From Henriciella sp. (lineage in GTDB: Bacteria > Pseudomonadota > Alphaproteobacteria > Caulobacterales > Hyphomonadaceae): a stretch of 64,000 nucleotides of DNA. The translations under genes and the position numbers were made by a program. The stretch is from contig JAEPOM010000002.1 of the NCBI GenBank assembly GCA_017642885.1, positions 273,735-337,734 on the forward strand. The letters run 5' to 3'. The notes below the pieces were generated by a model, which saw nothing but the letters and a program-made list of their open reading frames with translations, was not told the origin of the DNA and ran no database searches. This document shows, in pieces, positions 16,993 to 25,946 of the stretch (position 1 is its first letter; each line of letters opens with the position of its first letter).

Positions 16993-17525
16993 ACCCGCCA
17001 ACCTTGTTGAGCCGCCGTTTGAGCCTCAAGCCCTGCGAAGTGTCCGACTATCAAGAAGTCGCAGACATGTGGGCCGACGAAGCGGTCGTTAAGCACATAG
17101 GTGGCCGCACGCGCGACGCGCAGGATGCCTGGTTTGCTCAGCTCCGAAATCGCGGCATGTGGCCTCTGCTTGGTTATGGCTATTGGATCGTTCGCGAGCG
17201 TCGGACCGATGTATTCGTCGGCGAAGTTGGTTTTGCGGATTTCAAGCGCGGGATCGAACCTGACATATCGGGACGTCCCGAAGCAGGCTGGGTGATTGCA
17301 AAATCGGCCTGGGGAAAGGGCTATGCCAGCGAGGCTGTGAAAGCGGCTCATGATTGGTTGGACGACACGATGCCTGGCCGGTCGACCTGCATCATTGATC
17401 CGGACAATTCAGCCTCAATCGCTGTCGCGCAGAAGGTCGGATACAGCGAAGTCGGTCCAACCGACTATCGCGGCGACCCTGTCTTGTTATTTGAGCGCTA
17501 CAGTACCGCGGCAGGAAAAAGCTAG
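16989..17525 (+). CDS. GNAT-family N-acetyltransferase (RimJ/RimL-like), probable TTG start
   Basis: The track's ATG lies inside the NTF2-like gene and gives 38 residues unlike any acetyltransferase. A TTG at 16989 overlaps the upstream TGA (TTGA) and starts the protein at LNPPTLLSRRLSLKPCEVSD, leaving about 178 residues; TTGs at 17004 and 17007 are alternatives. The family's RRLxLKP opening, the acetyl-CoA-binding AKSAWGKGYASEAVKAA (the R/Q-x-x-G-x-G/A loop) and the C-terminal DNSASIAVAQKVGY are all visible. Such enzymes acetylate protein N-termini or small amines; the substrate is unknown. Confidence 0.82.
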   Translation: MNPPTLLSRRLSLKPCEVSDYQEVADMWADEAVVKHIGGRTRDAQDAWFAQLRNRGMWPLLGYGYWIVRERRTDVFVGEVGFADFKRGIEPDISGRPEAGWVIAKSAWGKGYASEAVKAAHDWLDDTMPGRSTCIIDPDNSASIAVAQKVGYSEVGPTDYRGDPVLLFERYSTAAGKS

Positions 17526-17557
17526 CGATTCACGCAAAGCAGCGCTATTTAGGCTCC

Positions 17558-18520
17558 ATGGTTACGACATATCTCGACTTCGAAAAGCCGCTCGCCGAAC
17601 TTGAAACCAAGATTGCCGAGCTGGAAGCCGTTGCCGCCCAGGAAGGCGGTCCACAGATCAATGATGAGTTGAATAAGCTGAAGGAAAAGGCTGCCAAGCA
17701 GCTCAAAGACACCTATTCCTCGCTCAATCCATGGCGCAAAACCCAGGTTGCCCGCCACCCCGAGCGCCCTCATTTCACCGATTATATCAAACACCTGTTT
17801 GAGGACTTTCAGGAACTCGCGGGCGACCGTGTGTTCGGAAATGATGAGGCAGTCATTGGCGGCCTCGCCACGCTTAACGGCCAGTCCGTGGTGATCATCG
17901 GGCACGAAAAAGGCCGTACGACAGAAAGCCGCCTGAGGCATAATTTCGGCATGGCGCACCCTGAAGGCTACCGCAAAGCGGTGCGTCTGATGGATCTCGC
18001 AGACCGCTTCGGTCTGCCAGTGATTACTTTTGTCGACACGTCCGGCGCCTTCCCTGGCAAAGCCGGCGAAGAGCGCGGACAGGCGGAAGCAATTGCTCGC
18101 TCCACAGAGCGCTGTCTGACACTGAACGTCCCGATGATTTCGCTGATTATTGGCGAAGGCGGATCTGGCGGCGCGATCGCGATTGCGGCGGCCAACCATG
18201 TCCTGATGATGGAGCATTCGATCTATTCAGTGATCTCTCCGGAAGGCTGCGCGTCGATCCTCTATCGCGACGCGGCGAAGGCGAAAGAAGCCGCTGAAGC
18301 GATGAAGATCACCGCTGAAGATCTGAAAAAACTGAAAGTCATCGACGGCGTCGTCAAAGAGCCGGTCGGCGGTGCCCACCGTGCGCCAGAGAAAGCTATG
18401 CGTGCAGCTGGCAAAGCAATCGACAAAGCGCTTCAGACGCTGATGGCCCTCAGCCCGCAAGAGCTCAAGGCGCAGCGCCGCGAACGCTTTTATGCGATCG
18501 GGCGCGAGGGACTGAACTAG
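17558..18520 (+). CDS. accA: Acetyl-CoA carboxylase carboxyltransferase subunit alpha
   Basis: A 320-residue protein of the family's usual length. It begins with the coiled helical segment YLDFEKPLAELETKI, then the crotonase-fold carboxyltransferase core: VVIIGHEKGR, TFVDTSGAFPG, IIGEGGSGGAIAIA, and SVISPEGCASILYRD. With AccD it moves the carboxyl group from biotin to acetyl-CoA for fatty-acid synthesis. It starts 32 bases after the GNAT gene. Confident on motifs and length. Confidence 0.97.
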   Translation: MVTTYLDFEKPLAELETKIAELEAVAAQEGGPQINDELNKLKEKAAKQLKDTYSSLNPWRKTQVARHPERPHFTDYIKHLFEDFQELAGDRVFGNDEAVIGGLATLNGQSVVIIGHEKGRTTESRLRHNFGMAHPEGYRKAVRLMDLADRFGLPVITFVDTSGAFPGKAGEERGQAEAIARSTERCLTLNVPMISLIIGEGGSGGAIAIAAANHVLMMEHSIYSVISPEGCASILYRDAAKAKEAAEAMKITAEDLKKLKVIDGVVKEPVGGAHRAPEKAMRAAGKAIDKALQTLMALSPQELKAQRRERFYAIGREGLN

Positions 18521-18668
18521 CGTTCGCGTCGGCACTTCGTTCTACATCTAGAAGGATCTCCGATCCGTAGCCCCGACGAAAGCCGGGCGCTATGAGGATG
18601 AACAGCAACCTTAAATTCGCCCGTATCCTCGTACGCAATCCCGATGCGCGCAAAGATACGGGATCCAA
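18521..18668. other. Spacer between accA and the TonB receptor terminator
   Basis: This stretch holds a weakly palindromic CCCCGACGAAAGCCGGGC and a loose GTATC...GATAC pair. They may be remnants of small interspersed palindromes. No gene is supported here. Confidence 0.3.
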
Positions 18669-18697
18669 TAAAAAAGGGCGACCCAAGGGTCGCCCTT
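18669..18697 (-). terminator. Rho-independent terminator of the TonB-dependent receptor gene
   Basis: On the minus strand GGGCGACCC pairs perfectly with GGGTCGCCC around a two-base TT centre and is followed by TTTTTT. It lies 24 bases after the receptor's stop codon. Confidence 0.9.
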
Positions 18698-18720
18698 CTG
18701 ATTTGGTATCGAACCTGAGC

Positions 18721-21642
18721 TTAGCTGCCTGAGCCGCCAAAGCGCTTGGTTACGCTGACCTTGAACGTACGACCAAACGGGTTGTGCGTGTATGGATCAT
18801 AGTTCAGATCGAATGCCGCAAATGGTGGGTCTTCGTCTGTGATGTTGACCACAGAAAGGCCAAGATCCAGATCCCAGTCAGACTGCCAAGTGTAGAAGGC
18901 GTCAAATGTGGTTTGGCTGTCGATCGACGCACCGACATTCCCACGAGCTGAGCCAGGACGCTCATCATCATAAGAATCAGTGTGACGCATCACGCCGCGA
19001 AGGTTGTGATTGCCGAAGCCATAATTGGCCGAGACATTCGCCTGCCACTGTGGAAGTGAACGCGAGAAGTTTGAACGGTTGAACTGACCAACGCGATCGC
19101 CGCCGGAAATGACGACGCCCTCGATATCAAAGTCGCCAACGACATATTCGATCACGTAGGTTGTATCGAGCGCAAGCTCGAACTCACCGCCACCAATATC
19201 CCAGACGTTGGAAACCCGTAGATCGATACCTGAGGTCTCGATGTCCGGGCCATTGACCACGTTTGCGCGGATCCGCTCGATGCCTGATGCAACAGGTGCG
19301 GCTGGGTTGGCGAACGTGATCCGGTCGAGAATACCACCACTGGTCGCCCCACCGCCAAGCGCCGCGAGCGCCGAGTTCACAATTTCGTTCTGGTCTTCAA
19401 CGATGATCGGATCTGAGAAATCGAAATTGTAATAGTCAATCGACGCAACAAACCCGTCGTTCTCAAACAACGCGCCCAAGTTGAAGCTAAACGCGCTCTC
19501 TGGAGCGAGGTTCGGATTTCCGAATTGGTCAACCGCTTTGAAGGCGCCTGTTGGAGCGATGAACTGAAGCGTTGTACCTACGCCACCCAACTGGTTCAGT
19601 GTCGGCCCGCGGAATGAGGTCTGAGCAGAGCCCCGCAGAGCAAAGCTGTCATTCACCTGCCATTTGGCCGCAACCTTAGGGTCAAAGGTCGAACCGACCT
19701 CGCCGCCGTAGTCTTCGTAGCGAGTAGCAACCTGAACATCGACATTGTCGAAGAGAGGGATCTGCAATTCGCCGAAGACCGCGTAAATGGTCTGATCTTC
19801 ATCACGCGCGCTTCCGCCAGCGAGGAAGCTGAATGGACCTGTGCCAGTTGGCCCAGGCGTGATGGCAAGATTGCTCACAGCGTTTGGCGTCACCTTGAAC
19901 GTTTCTTGGCGAACCTGGAACCCAACAGCGTAACCAACAGAGCCACCGCCAGCTTCTACGTTGGACTGACCGGAAACTACGCCGTCGAATACGAGAAGGC
20001 TGGTTTCACGGTCATCGCCCACTTCGTCCGTCAGCCACTCAGCCAACGTGGCTGAATTTGCCAAAGAAGCATCAAACTGCGGGTTTGCAGTTCCATCGAT
20101 AGCATTTGCCGCAACGGCGTTCGAGAACGGGTTATAGTATTCACACCCACCCTGTCCTGCGACTGCACCCGTTGGAATAGCTCCTGTGATCGGATCTGAA
20201 CAAACCCCGAAACCGGCAAGCGCGTTGATGAAGCCCAGCGTGTAGCTGTCATTCGTGTAACGCGACCCTTCGGTTTTCGAATATGTTAGACCCAGTTCCC
20301 AGTTCGCACCGCTTTGGAACTGTCCAGACAGGTCACCTGAAAAACGATAGTGGTCATAAGACCGTGTTCCTTCCTGGGCACCGCCAGTGCCTGGGAAACC
20401 GCCCCAGCCGAACGAACGGCCAAAGAAAACCAGCGGGGTAACACCCAAACCACCTGTATCAGTCACAGGATCATATAGGTCAGGTGCGCCGCCCGAAAGC
20501 AACGGAGAATAGTCTGCAAACGTTGCAGCTGCCCACGCTGGGTTATCCGCAATGTACTGCACTAGGCCAGGGTGGTTCGGAAGCACGACATTACCGAACA
20601 GGGCTTGCGGTGGATAAGACGGTGAAGTCTTCCACTCTGGGACATCCGTATAACCGTAAAGTGCCTCGAGGTGCAGCTCAGTACCGCCTGAGAAGGTTCG
20701 ATTGTATTCGGAGAAGATCTGATAGCGCTCCTCTTCCTCTACAAGATTATCGAATTGGGTGAATTGGAAGCGGCAGAGCACACCGCCGTCTTCGCCACCA
20801 AGTGTCGAGCATTGATCATCCGAGTTTGCAAACGCTAGCGGCGTGGACGCAGCAGCGAGCCCAGTTGGAATATTCGGCGTCGCTACGAATGAACCTGGGT
20901 TGCCGATTGTTGACCAACCGCCGACAGGATTGTCTGCGAACGGGACAATGGCCCAGTCTTGATCAAGTAGTGGAGATTCATTGCGGAACTGATAGCCAAC
21001 CGACGTGACCCAGTTCCAGTTGTTACCTTGGAATCCATAGGCCGCTGAAACGTCATACTCGCCATCCGTACCGTCGAATTGCTGGAAGCTCGCAGACACT
21101 TCAAAACCATCAAGATCGTCGCGCGTGATGAAGTTCACAACACCGGCAATAGCATCAGAACCATAAAGAGCTGCAGCGCCGTCTTTCAGAACTTCGACAC
21201 GCCCAATCGCAGCGGATGGGATCATGTTCGTATCAACGAAGAGCTGGGCTTGCTCACCGATTGCGTAAGGTGCAGGCGACTCGCGGCGACCGTTGAGCAG
21301 CACCAGCGTCCGTGCAGGCCCGAGACCGCGTAGGTTGATGTTCGAAGTCCCCTCAAGGCCGTTTGAGGCGAACTGGTTGGTCTGCCCATCGACACCTGAT
21401 GAGACGCCCAAATTGCGGATCAACTCGGTAATCGATGGATCACCTTCAAGCTTCAGATCTTGCGCGGTGAGAACGTCCACCGGAAGCGCAGCGTCTTCTG
21501 GCGTGCCAGCGATGAATGATCCGGTCACCGTGACGGTTTGTTGACGCAGCTCATCGCCGCCTTCGTCCTGTGCGTGGGCCGCTCCGCCTGCCATTAGAGC
21601 AGCAAGCGATGCTCCGCATATGAGTTTTCTACTTAGCGTCAT
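18721..21642 (-). CDS. TonB-dependent outer-membrane receptor
   Basis: The start at 21642 (MTLSRKLICGASLAALMAGGAA) follows a GGAGGAA Shine-Dalgarno and gives 973 residues with a clean signal peptide ending AHA-Q. The TonB box region is QQTVTVTGSFI, the plug domain contains INLRGLGPARTLVLLNGRRE and IGRVEVLKDGAAALYGSDAIAG, and the long barrel ends in a TKRFG segment instead of a terminal Phe. The size and the LNGRR plug are typical of the large receptor group abundant in Caulobacterales and sphingomonads, which take up varied sugars, siderophores or peptides. No neighbouring gene reveals the ligand. Confidence 0.92.
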   Translation of the reverse strand: MTLSRKLICGASLAALMAGGAAHAQDEGGDELRQQTVTVTGSFIAGTPEDAALPVDVLTAQDLKLEGDPSITELIRNLGVSSGVDGQTNQFASNGLEGTSNINLRGLGPARTLVLLNGRRESPAPYAIGEQAQLFVDTNMIPSAAIGRVEVLKDGAAALYGSDAIAGVVNFITRDDLDGFEVSASFQQFDGTDGEYDVSAAYGFQGNNWNWVTSVGYQFRNESPLLDQDWAIVPFADNPVGGWSTIGNPGSFVATPNIPTGLAAASTPLAFANSDDQCSTLGGEDGGVLCRFQFTQFDNLVEEEERYQIFSEYNRTFSGGTELHLEALYGYTDVPEWKTSPSYPPQALFGNVVLPNHPGLVQYIADNPAWAAATFADYSPLLSGGAPDLYDPVTDTGGLGVTPLVFFGRSFGWGGFPGTGGAQEGTRSYDHYRFSGDLSGQFQSGANWELGLTYSKTEGSRYTNDSYTLGFINALAGFGVCSDPITGAIPTGAVAGQGGCEYYNPFSNAVAANAIDGTANPQFDASLANSATLAEWLTDEVGDDRETSLLVFDGVVSGQSNVEAGGGSVGYAVGFQVRQETFKVTPNAVSNLAITPGPTGTGPFSFLAGGSARDEDQTIYAVFGELQIPLFDNVDVQVATRYEDYGGEVGSTFDPKVAAKWQVNDSFALRGSAQTSFRGPTLNQLGGVGTTLQFIAPTGAFKAVDQFGNPNLAPESAFSFNLGALFENDGFVASIDYYNFDFSDPIIVEDQNEIVNSALAALGGGATSGGILDRITFANPAAPVASGIERIRANVVNGPDIETSGIDLRVSNVWDIGGGEFELALDTTYVIEYVVGDFDIEGVVISGGDRVGQFNRSNFSRSLPQWQANVSANYGFGNHNLRGVMRHTDSYDDERPGSARGNVGASIDSQTTFDAFYTWQSDWDLDLGLSVVNITDEDPPFAAFDLNYDPYTHNPFGRTFKVSVTKRFGGSGS

Positions 21643-21872
21643 ATATTCCTCCGTGAAAATTCTAATCAACTGTCATTATTCTCCGTCTCTCGACGGCGCA
21701 GTCGCCCCAATGAGACTAGGCAAGTAAACGCCACGTAAAAGAGGGTTCTTATGCTGCGCCGCAACACGGTTAGGATGACAGCGCTGACGATTATCCCCCC
21801 GTTTTGCGCTCAGGCCCGAAATTATGCCAAATATCCCTATGAAAACCGCTGTATTCGCGATTAGATAGGCGC
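21643..21872. other. Divergent promoter region between TonB receptor and selO
   Basis: About 230 bases hold the start signals of two divergent genes. The receptor's GGAGGAATAT Shine-Dalgarno is at 21643-21652. I see no clear repeat or operator in the rest. Confidence 0.5.
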
Positions 21873-23276
21873 ATGACGCCCCCTATTCTGGAAATTTCTT
21901 CCTTCTTCGCAGATGCAGCAGAGCCTGCCTCGTTTCCACAGACTGTGTTGCGCTACAGCAACACGCGTTGGGCAGAAAAACTTGGCCTGACTCTAAGTGA
22001 CGCGACGGCATGGACTCGCCACTTCGGACGCTTCGAATCGTTGCCCGGAAATCTCGAGACTCCGCTGGCGCTGCGTTATCATGGGCACCAATTCCACGTT
22101 TATAATCCAGACTTGGGCGATGGCCGCGGATTCTTGTTTGCTCAGCTGCAGGATAAAGCCGGGCGCTGGCTGGATCTTGGCACCAAAGGATCTGGCCAAA
22201 CGCGCTGGTCTCGGCAGGGGGATGGCCGGCTGACGCTGAAAGGCGGCGTCCGGGAAGTACTGGCCGCCAGCTATCTCGAGGCGCTCGGTGTGAATACGTC
22301 GAAGATTTTCAGCCTGATTGAAACTGGCGAAGATCTGCATCGCAATGATGAGCCCTCGCCGACTCGATCGGCCGTGATGGTCCGCCTAAACCATTCGCAT
22401 CTGCGTTTCGGCACGTTTCAACGCGCTGCCTACCATGACGATACCGAGGCCATGGCGGCGCTGATCCAGCACGTGATCAAACACTATTATCCAGACTGCG
22501 CGGACGAGGCTCTTGGCAAGGCCACGCCGGCCCTTTTCGAGCGGATGAGTGCGGCGACCGCTCGCATGATCGGTCAATGGATGGCGGTTGGCTTCGTGCA
22601 CGGCGTCATGAACACGGACAATTTCAATATTACCGGCGAGACGTTCGACTTTGGCCCCTGGCGGTTCCTCGAGAAGAGCGATCCCAATTTTACCGCCGCC
22701 TACTTTGACAGTCAGGGCCTCTATCGATTTGGGCGGCAACCCCCACAGGGCCTCTGGGCGCTGCAGCAGCTTGGCGGCGCCATGAGCCTGGTCGCCGATG
22801 CTGATGATCTCTCAGCTGCAATGAAAGTGTATGAACCGGCCTATCAGGAGAGCTTTGCAGCGCACACAATGGCTCTGCTTGGCTTGAAACGCGGGAAGGT
22901 GCTGCGCGACGACTTGCTCTTTTTGCAGGATTTCTATGCGTGGATGACCGAAAGCGACGCCACCTGGCCGCAAGTCTTTTTTGACTGGTTCGGCGGAGCG
23001 GCGAGCGCCGACCGGGCGGCGCGCAGCCCGCAAGCGGCGCTCTATGACGCCGAAGCCTTCGGCAAGATCCGAACGCAACTTGAAGCGCGCACGCCGGATC
23101 GACCAGAGCGGCTTCAGCATCCCTACTTCCAGGCTGACCGCCCCGCAGACTTGATGATCGACACGGTTGAGGCCTTATGGGTCCCGATCGCTGATGGCGA
23201 TGACTGGGGCCCGTTGAATGCGCACCTGGACCATATTGAGCGGGCGCGTCAGGCTTATGACTGGGACCCTGTGTGA
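21873..23276 (+). CDS. selO: Protein adenylyltransferase SelO (YdiU family)
   Basis: A 467-residue pseudokinase-fold protein that transfers AMP from ATP to Ser/Thr/Tyr of target proteins, linked to redox stress. Family markers include ALRYHGHQFHVYNPDLGDGRG, DLGTKGSGQTRWSRQGDGRL, the GVREVLAASYLEALG helix, and the metal-binding HGVMNTDNFNITGETFDFGP. The extreme C-terminus (...AYDWDPV) lacks the CSS or Sec-containing tail known from some members. It overlaps the merC-like gene on the other strand by 22 bases at its 3' end. Confidence 0.94.
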   Translation: MTPPILEISSFFADAAEPASFPQTVLRYSNTRWAEKLGLTLSDATAWTRHFGRFESLPGNLETPLALRYHGHQFHVYNPDLGDGRGFLFAQLQDKAGRWLDLGTKGSGQTRWSRQGDGRLTLKGGVREVLAASYLEALGVNTSKIFSLIETGEDLHRNDEPSPTRSAVMVRLNHSHLRFGTFQRAAYHDDTEAMAALIQHVIKHYYPDCADEALGKATPALFERMSAATARMIGQWMAVGFVHGVMNTDNFNITGETFDFGPWRFLEKSDPNFTAAYFDSQGLYRFGRQPPQGLWALQQLGGAMSLVADADDLSAAMKVYEPAYQESFAAHTMALLGLKRGKVLRDDLLFLQDFYAWMTESDATWPQVFFDWFGGAASADRAARSPQAALYDAEAFGKIRTQLEARTPDRPERLQHPYFQADRPADLMIDTVEALWVPIADGDDWGPLNAHLDHIERARQAYDWDPV

Positions 23277-23632
23277 GCGCGTTTCCAGCCGAGTGCGTGA
23301 CCGGCGGCGAGCATCGTGCCGCCGACGACGGTCAGGAGCGTTTCGAAATCGTGCATTGGCTCGACAAACGCGCCGGCGACGAGAAGCCATAGCCCGCTGA
23401 CGATCAATGCTGTCACAGCTGTGTTGGCCGCAGTTGAGCTCAGCCTCAGAAGCGAAAGCGGGAATGCAGCGACGACAAACGCTTTGTGAAGCCATTCCGC
23501 CTCGGCCCACATGCCGACGATTGGGAGACTCGCCGACAGGATTGGAAGGACCAGACAGTGGACGAGGCACAGGCCAGAGAGTGAGATCGCCAAGCCGTCT
23601 ATCGTCGCTGCTTTGTGGGCACGGGTCGCCAT
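23255..23632 (-). CDS. MerC-domain inner-membrane protein
   Basis: A 125-residue protein with four hydrophobic helices. The first helix region reads DGLAISLSGLCLVHCLVLPI, where the C-x2-HC group matches the metal-binding Cys motif of the MerC family. MerC proteins were described as mercury carriers, but chromosomal relatives are widespread without mer genes. Its ATG overlaps the stop of the ZnuD-like receptor gene (TAATG), so the two are translationally coupled, which points to zinc, not mercury. The last 22 bases overlap selO convergently. Confidence 0.85.
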   Translation of the reverse strand: MATRAHKAATIDGLAISLSGLCLVHCLVLPILSASLPIVGMWAEAEWLHKAFVVAAFPLSLLRLSSTAANTAVTALIVSGLWLLVAGAFVEPMHDFETLLTVVGGTMLAAGHALGWKRAHTGSQS

Positions 23633-25746
23633 TAGAATGCTACCCGAATGCCAACCCGAATATTTTGCCCTGGCGCCGGGGCAACGTCTTTCAGGACTGA
23701 CGTGGCGTAGCGGACTTCTTCATCGGTCACGTTTCGCGCTTCGATGAACGCCTCGGTGCCATCGGCGCCGATGCCAAAGTCTGAAAGGTCAACTTCGCCG
23801 CGCAAATCAAGCGTCGTGTATCCATCGGTCACCAGTGATCCTTCACCCGCATCGACTTGGTCTTCCGCCACTGTGATCGCCGCGCCGAGCTCAAACGCGC
23901 CCCATTCGGCGCTCGCACCCGCATTCAGGGTCACGGGTGGAATGAAGGGAACATTACTACCGCTATCGAGGTCGCCTTCAACGAAATCGAGGCTGGCATC
24001 AAAGGCCCAGTCTGCACCGAGCGGACCCGCATCAATGTAGTAATCCGCGTAGATCTCGCCGCCATAGAAGCTCGCGGCTTCCTGGGTGAACGCGAAGACT
24101 GGCAGTCCATCTGCCTCGTCGCTGACAACACCATCCTCGAACGCCAATCCAGGCGTCAGATAGATGAAGTCATTGAAATCTGTATGGAAGACGTTGACCC
24201 CAATGCTGCCATTGTCACCGCGCCAGCGCGCTGTGGCTTCGAGGTTCAGTCCCGTTTCCTTGCTCAGGGTCGCGTTGCCAACTTCGAACTGCTCCGTCGC
24301 GAGGTGTGGACCGAAGGCGAACAATTCACTCTCATTCGGGGCGCGCTCTGCATAGGAAACCTGTCCTCCGAGGAAGAGGCCGGAATCATAGTGCTGATGG
24401 ATACCGATCGAGCCACTGAGCAGGTCGAAATCGGTCGAGCCCATGTCGATATTGTCGATCTCGACCATCTCAACGCGCAACCCACCTTCGACACCGAAGC
24501 CGCTATCCCATTCCTGTGTTTCGTAGAGAAACGCGCCGAAGGCCTGGGTGTCAGTCTCGGATAGGAAGGCTTCTTCGCCCACCGCATCCAGAGTCTTGTC
24601 GATAAACTGGACGCCAAACGCCCCTGCGAATCCGCCTATCTCATGTCCGAGTTCCAGGCGCCCTTCGACCCCTTCTGAATCGAACACGGTGCCAGCCTCA
24701 CCGGGGGCTTCGAACTCTGTGTGCTCATAGTCGACGATCGCGAGCGTACCGGTCACATCTGTCAGAAAGCCATTATTGACCGAGACACCGCCGCGGACAT
24801 CAATTCGCGTTTGCTCAAGGTCGATGAACGGATTTTCTTCCTCTTCTTCCTCATCGGCATGGTCTTCGCCGTCTTCTTCGCCATGCTCATGTTCATGACT
24901 GTGGCCCGGCAGGCCATACTCGGAGGTTTGCTGGCGTACCGCGACCCCCAGGAATGCATTATCACCCACCCAGCTCAGACCTGCAGCGAGGGTCTGTGTT
25001 TCAACGAAAGAGTTTTCCAGCGTGTCGCGGACTTCCTCTTCTTCCTCGTGATCTTCATCACCGTGGTCTTCTTCTGCTTCCTCAAGCGCCCGTTGCAGGG
25101 AAGATTCAGCGAAGTCCGGAATGTCGTAATTGTCGAAGTCGCGTTGCGAGGCTGACAGGCTCAGCACGAAATCGCCCGCCACGAACTGTCCGCGGCCCGC
25201 CAGCTCGCTGCCTTCATTTACGCTGTTATAGCCAGCGAACACATCGCCGGAGAAAGCTTCGTCGGGCTTCTCTTCCGCAATCAGACCGTCAATAACATTC
25301 ACGACGCCGCCAATCGCCTGACCGCCATAGGCCAGCGCTGCCGGGCCGCGCAGGATCTCAATCGCTTCTGCATCTATACCGTCCGCAGAAACCTGGTGAT
25401 CTGGAGACGCGGCAGACGCGTCGATCACGCCAATCCCATTTGTCAGAACCTGGACGCGCTCTGCACCCAGCCCGCGCAGGACCGGGCGGCTCGCCCCCTG
25501 ACCAAAGAAGGTCGTGGAGACTCCCGGTTGGCGATCGAGTGTATCGCCCAACGTACTTTGCAGGGTTTCTAGCAAGTCTTCTCGATCCACCCCGGTGGCC
25601 TTGCCGATCAATTCATCAGCGGCGCGATCCGGACCGGGCGTGGTGACAATGATCGTCTCCTCGCGACGCTCATCATCAGATTGAGCCTGAACCAGTGGGG
25701 CCAGCACCAGAGAGGAAATAGAAGCCAGAAGGAGGATGCGCGACAT
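23632..25746 (-). CDS. znuD: ZnuD-like TonB-dependent receptor (probable zinc uptake)
   Basis: A 704-residue receptor with a signal peptide (ending VQA-Q), a TonB box ETIIVTTPG, a plug with SRPVLRGLGAERVQVLTNG and IEILRGPAALAYGGQAIGGVVNV, and a barrel ending in the classic terminal Phe (IRVGIRVAF). Two surface-loop insertions are packed with His, Asp and Glu: one around EEDHGDEDHEEEEE and one around HSHEHEHGEEDGEDH. ZnuD receptors of this type use such loops to catch zinc. A palindrome like a Zur box lies 12 bases upstream of the start codon, and the MerC gene is coupled behind it. The ligand is inferred from this combination. Confidence 0.85.
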   Translation of the reverse strand: MSRILLLASISSLVLAPLVQAQSDDERREETIIVTTPGPDRAADELIGKATGVDREDLLETLQSTLGDTLDRQPGVSTTFFGQGASRPVLRGLGAERVQVLTNGIGVIDASAASPDHQVSADGIDAEAIEILRGPAALAYGGQAIGGVVNVIDGLIAEEKPDEAFSGDVFAGYNSVNEGSELAGRGQFVAGDFVLSLSASQRDFDNYDIPDFAESSLQRALEEAEEDHGDEDHEEEEEVRDTLENSFVETQTLAAGLSWVGDNAFLGVAVRQQTSEYGLPGHSHEHEHGEEDGEDHADEEEEEENPFIDLEQTRIDVRGGVSVNNGFLTDVTGTLAIVDYEHTEFEAPGEAGTVFDSEGVEGRLELGHEIGGFAGAFGVQFIDKTLDAVGEEAFLSETDTQAFGAFLYETQEWDSGFGVEGGLRVEMVEIDNIDMGSTDFDLLSGSIGIHQHYDSGLFLGGQVSYAERAPNESELFAFGPHLATEQFEVGNATLSKETGLNLEATARWRGDNGSIGVNVFHTDFNDFIYLTPGLAFEDGVVSDEADGLPVFAFTQEAASFYGGEIYADYYIDAGPLGADWAFDASLDFVEGDLDSGSNVPFIPPVTLNAGASAEWGAFELGAAITVAEDQVDAGEGSLVTDGYTTLDLRGEVDLSDFGIGADGTEAFIEARNVTDEEVRYATSVLKDVAPAPGQNIRVGIRVAF

Positions 25747-25758
25747 GTTTTTTAACTC

Positions 25759-25773
25759 GTGTTATGTTATCAC
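25759..25773. promoter_or_regulatory. Zur-box-like palindrome
   Basis: GTGTTATGTTATCAC, with GTG/CAC outer and TA/TA inner symmetry (10 of 14 paired positions match), resembles the ATGTTATA-rich zinc-uptake regulator boxes of proteobacteria. It sits 12 bases upstream of the receptor start codon, where a bound repressor would block transcription. Confidence 0.6.
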
Positions 25774-25946
25774 TTTTCATGGCTATCTATCGCCTCTCCC
25801 CGTCTTGGCAAGTGAAAAATCAAAATATGACCAAATGAGTTTTCGCCCCATCGTCGCGGCATGCTTCGCTGCGCCGCAGCAAAACCCCGTGACTTCCCCA
25901 AGGGCGCGCCATAAATAAGCGTCATCAAATATTGGAGGACTCGGTC

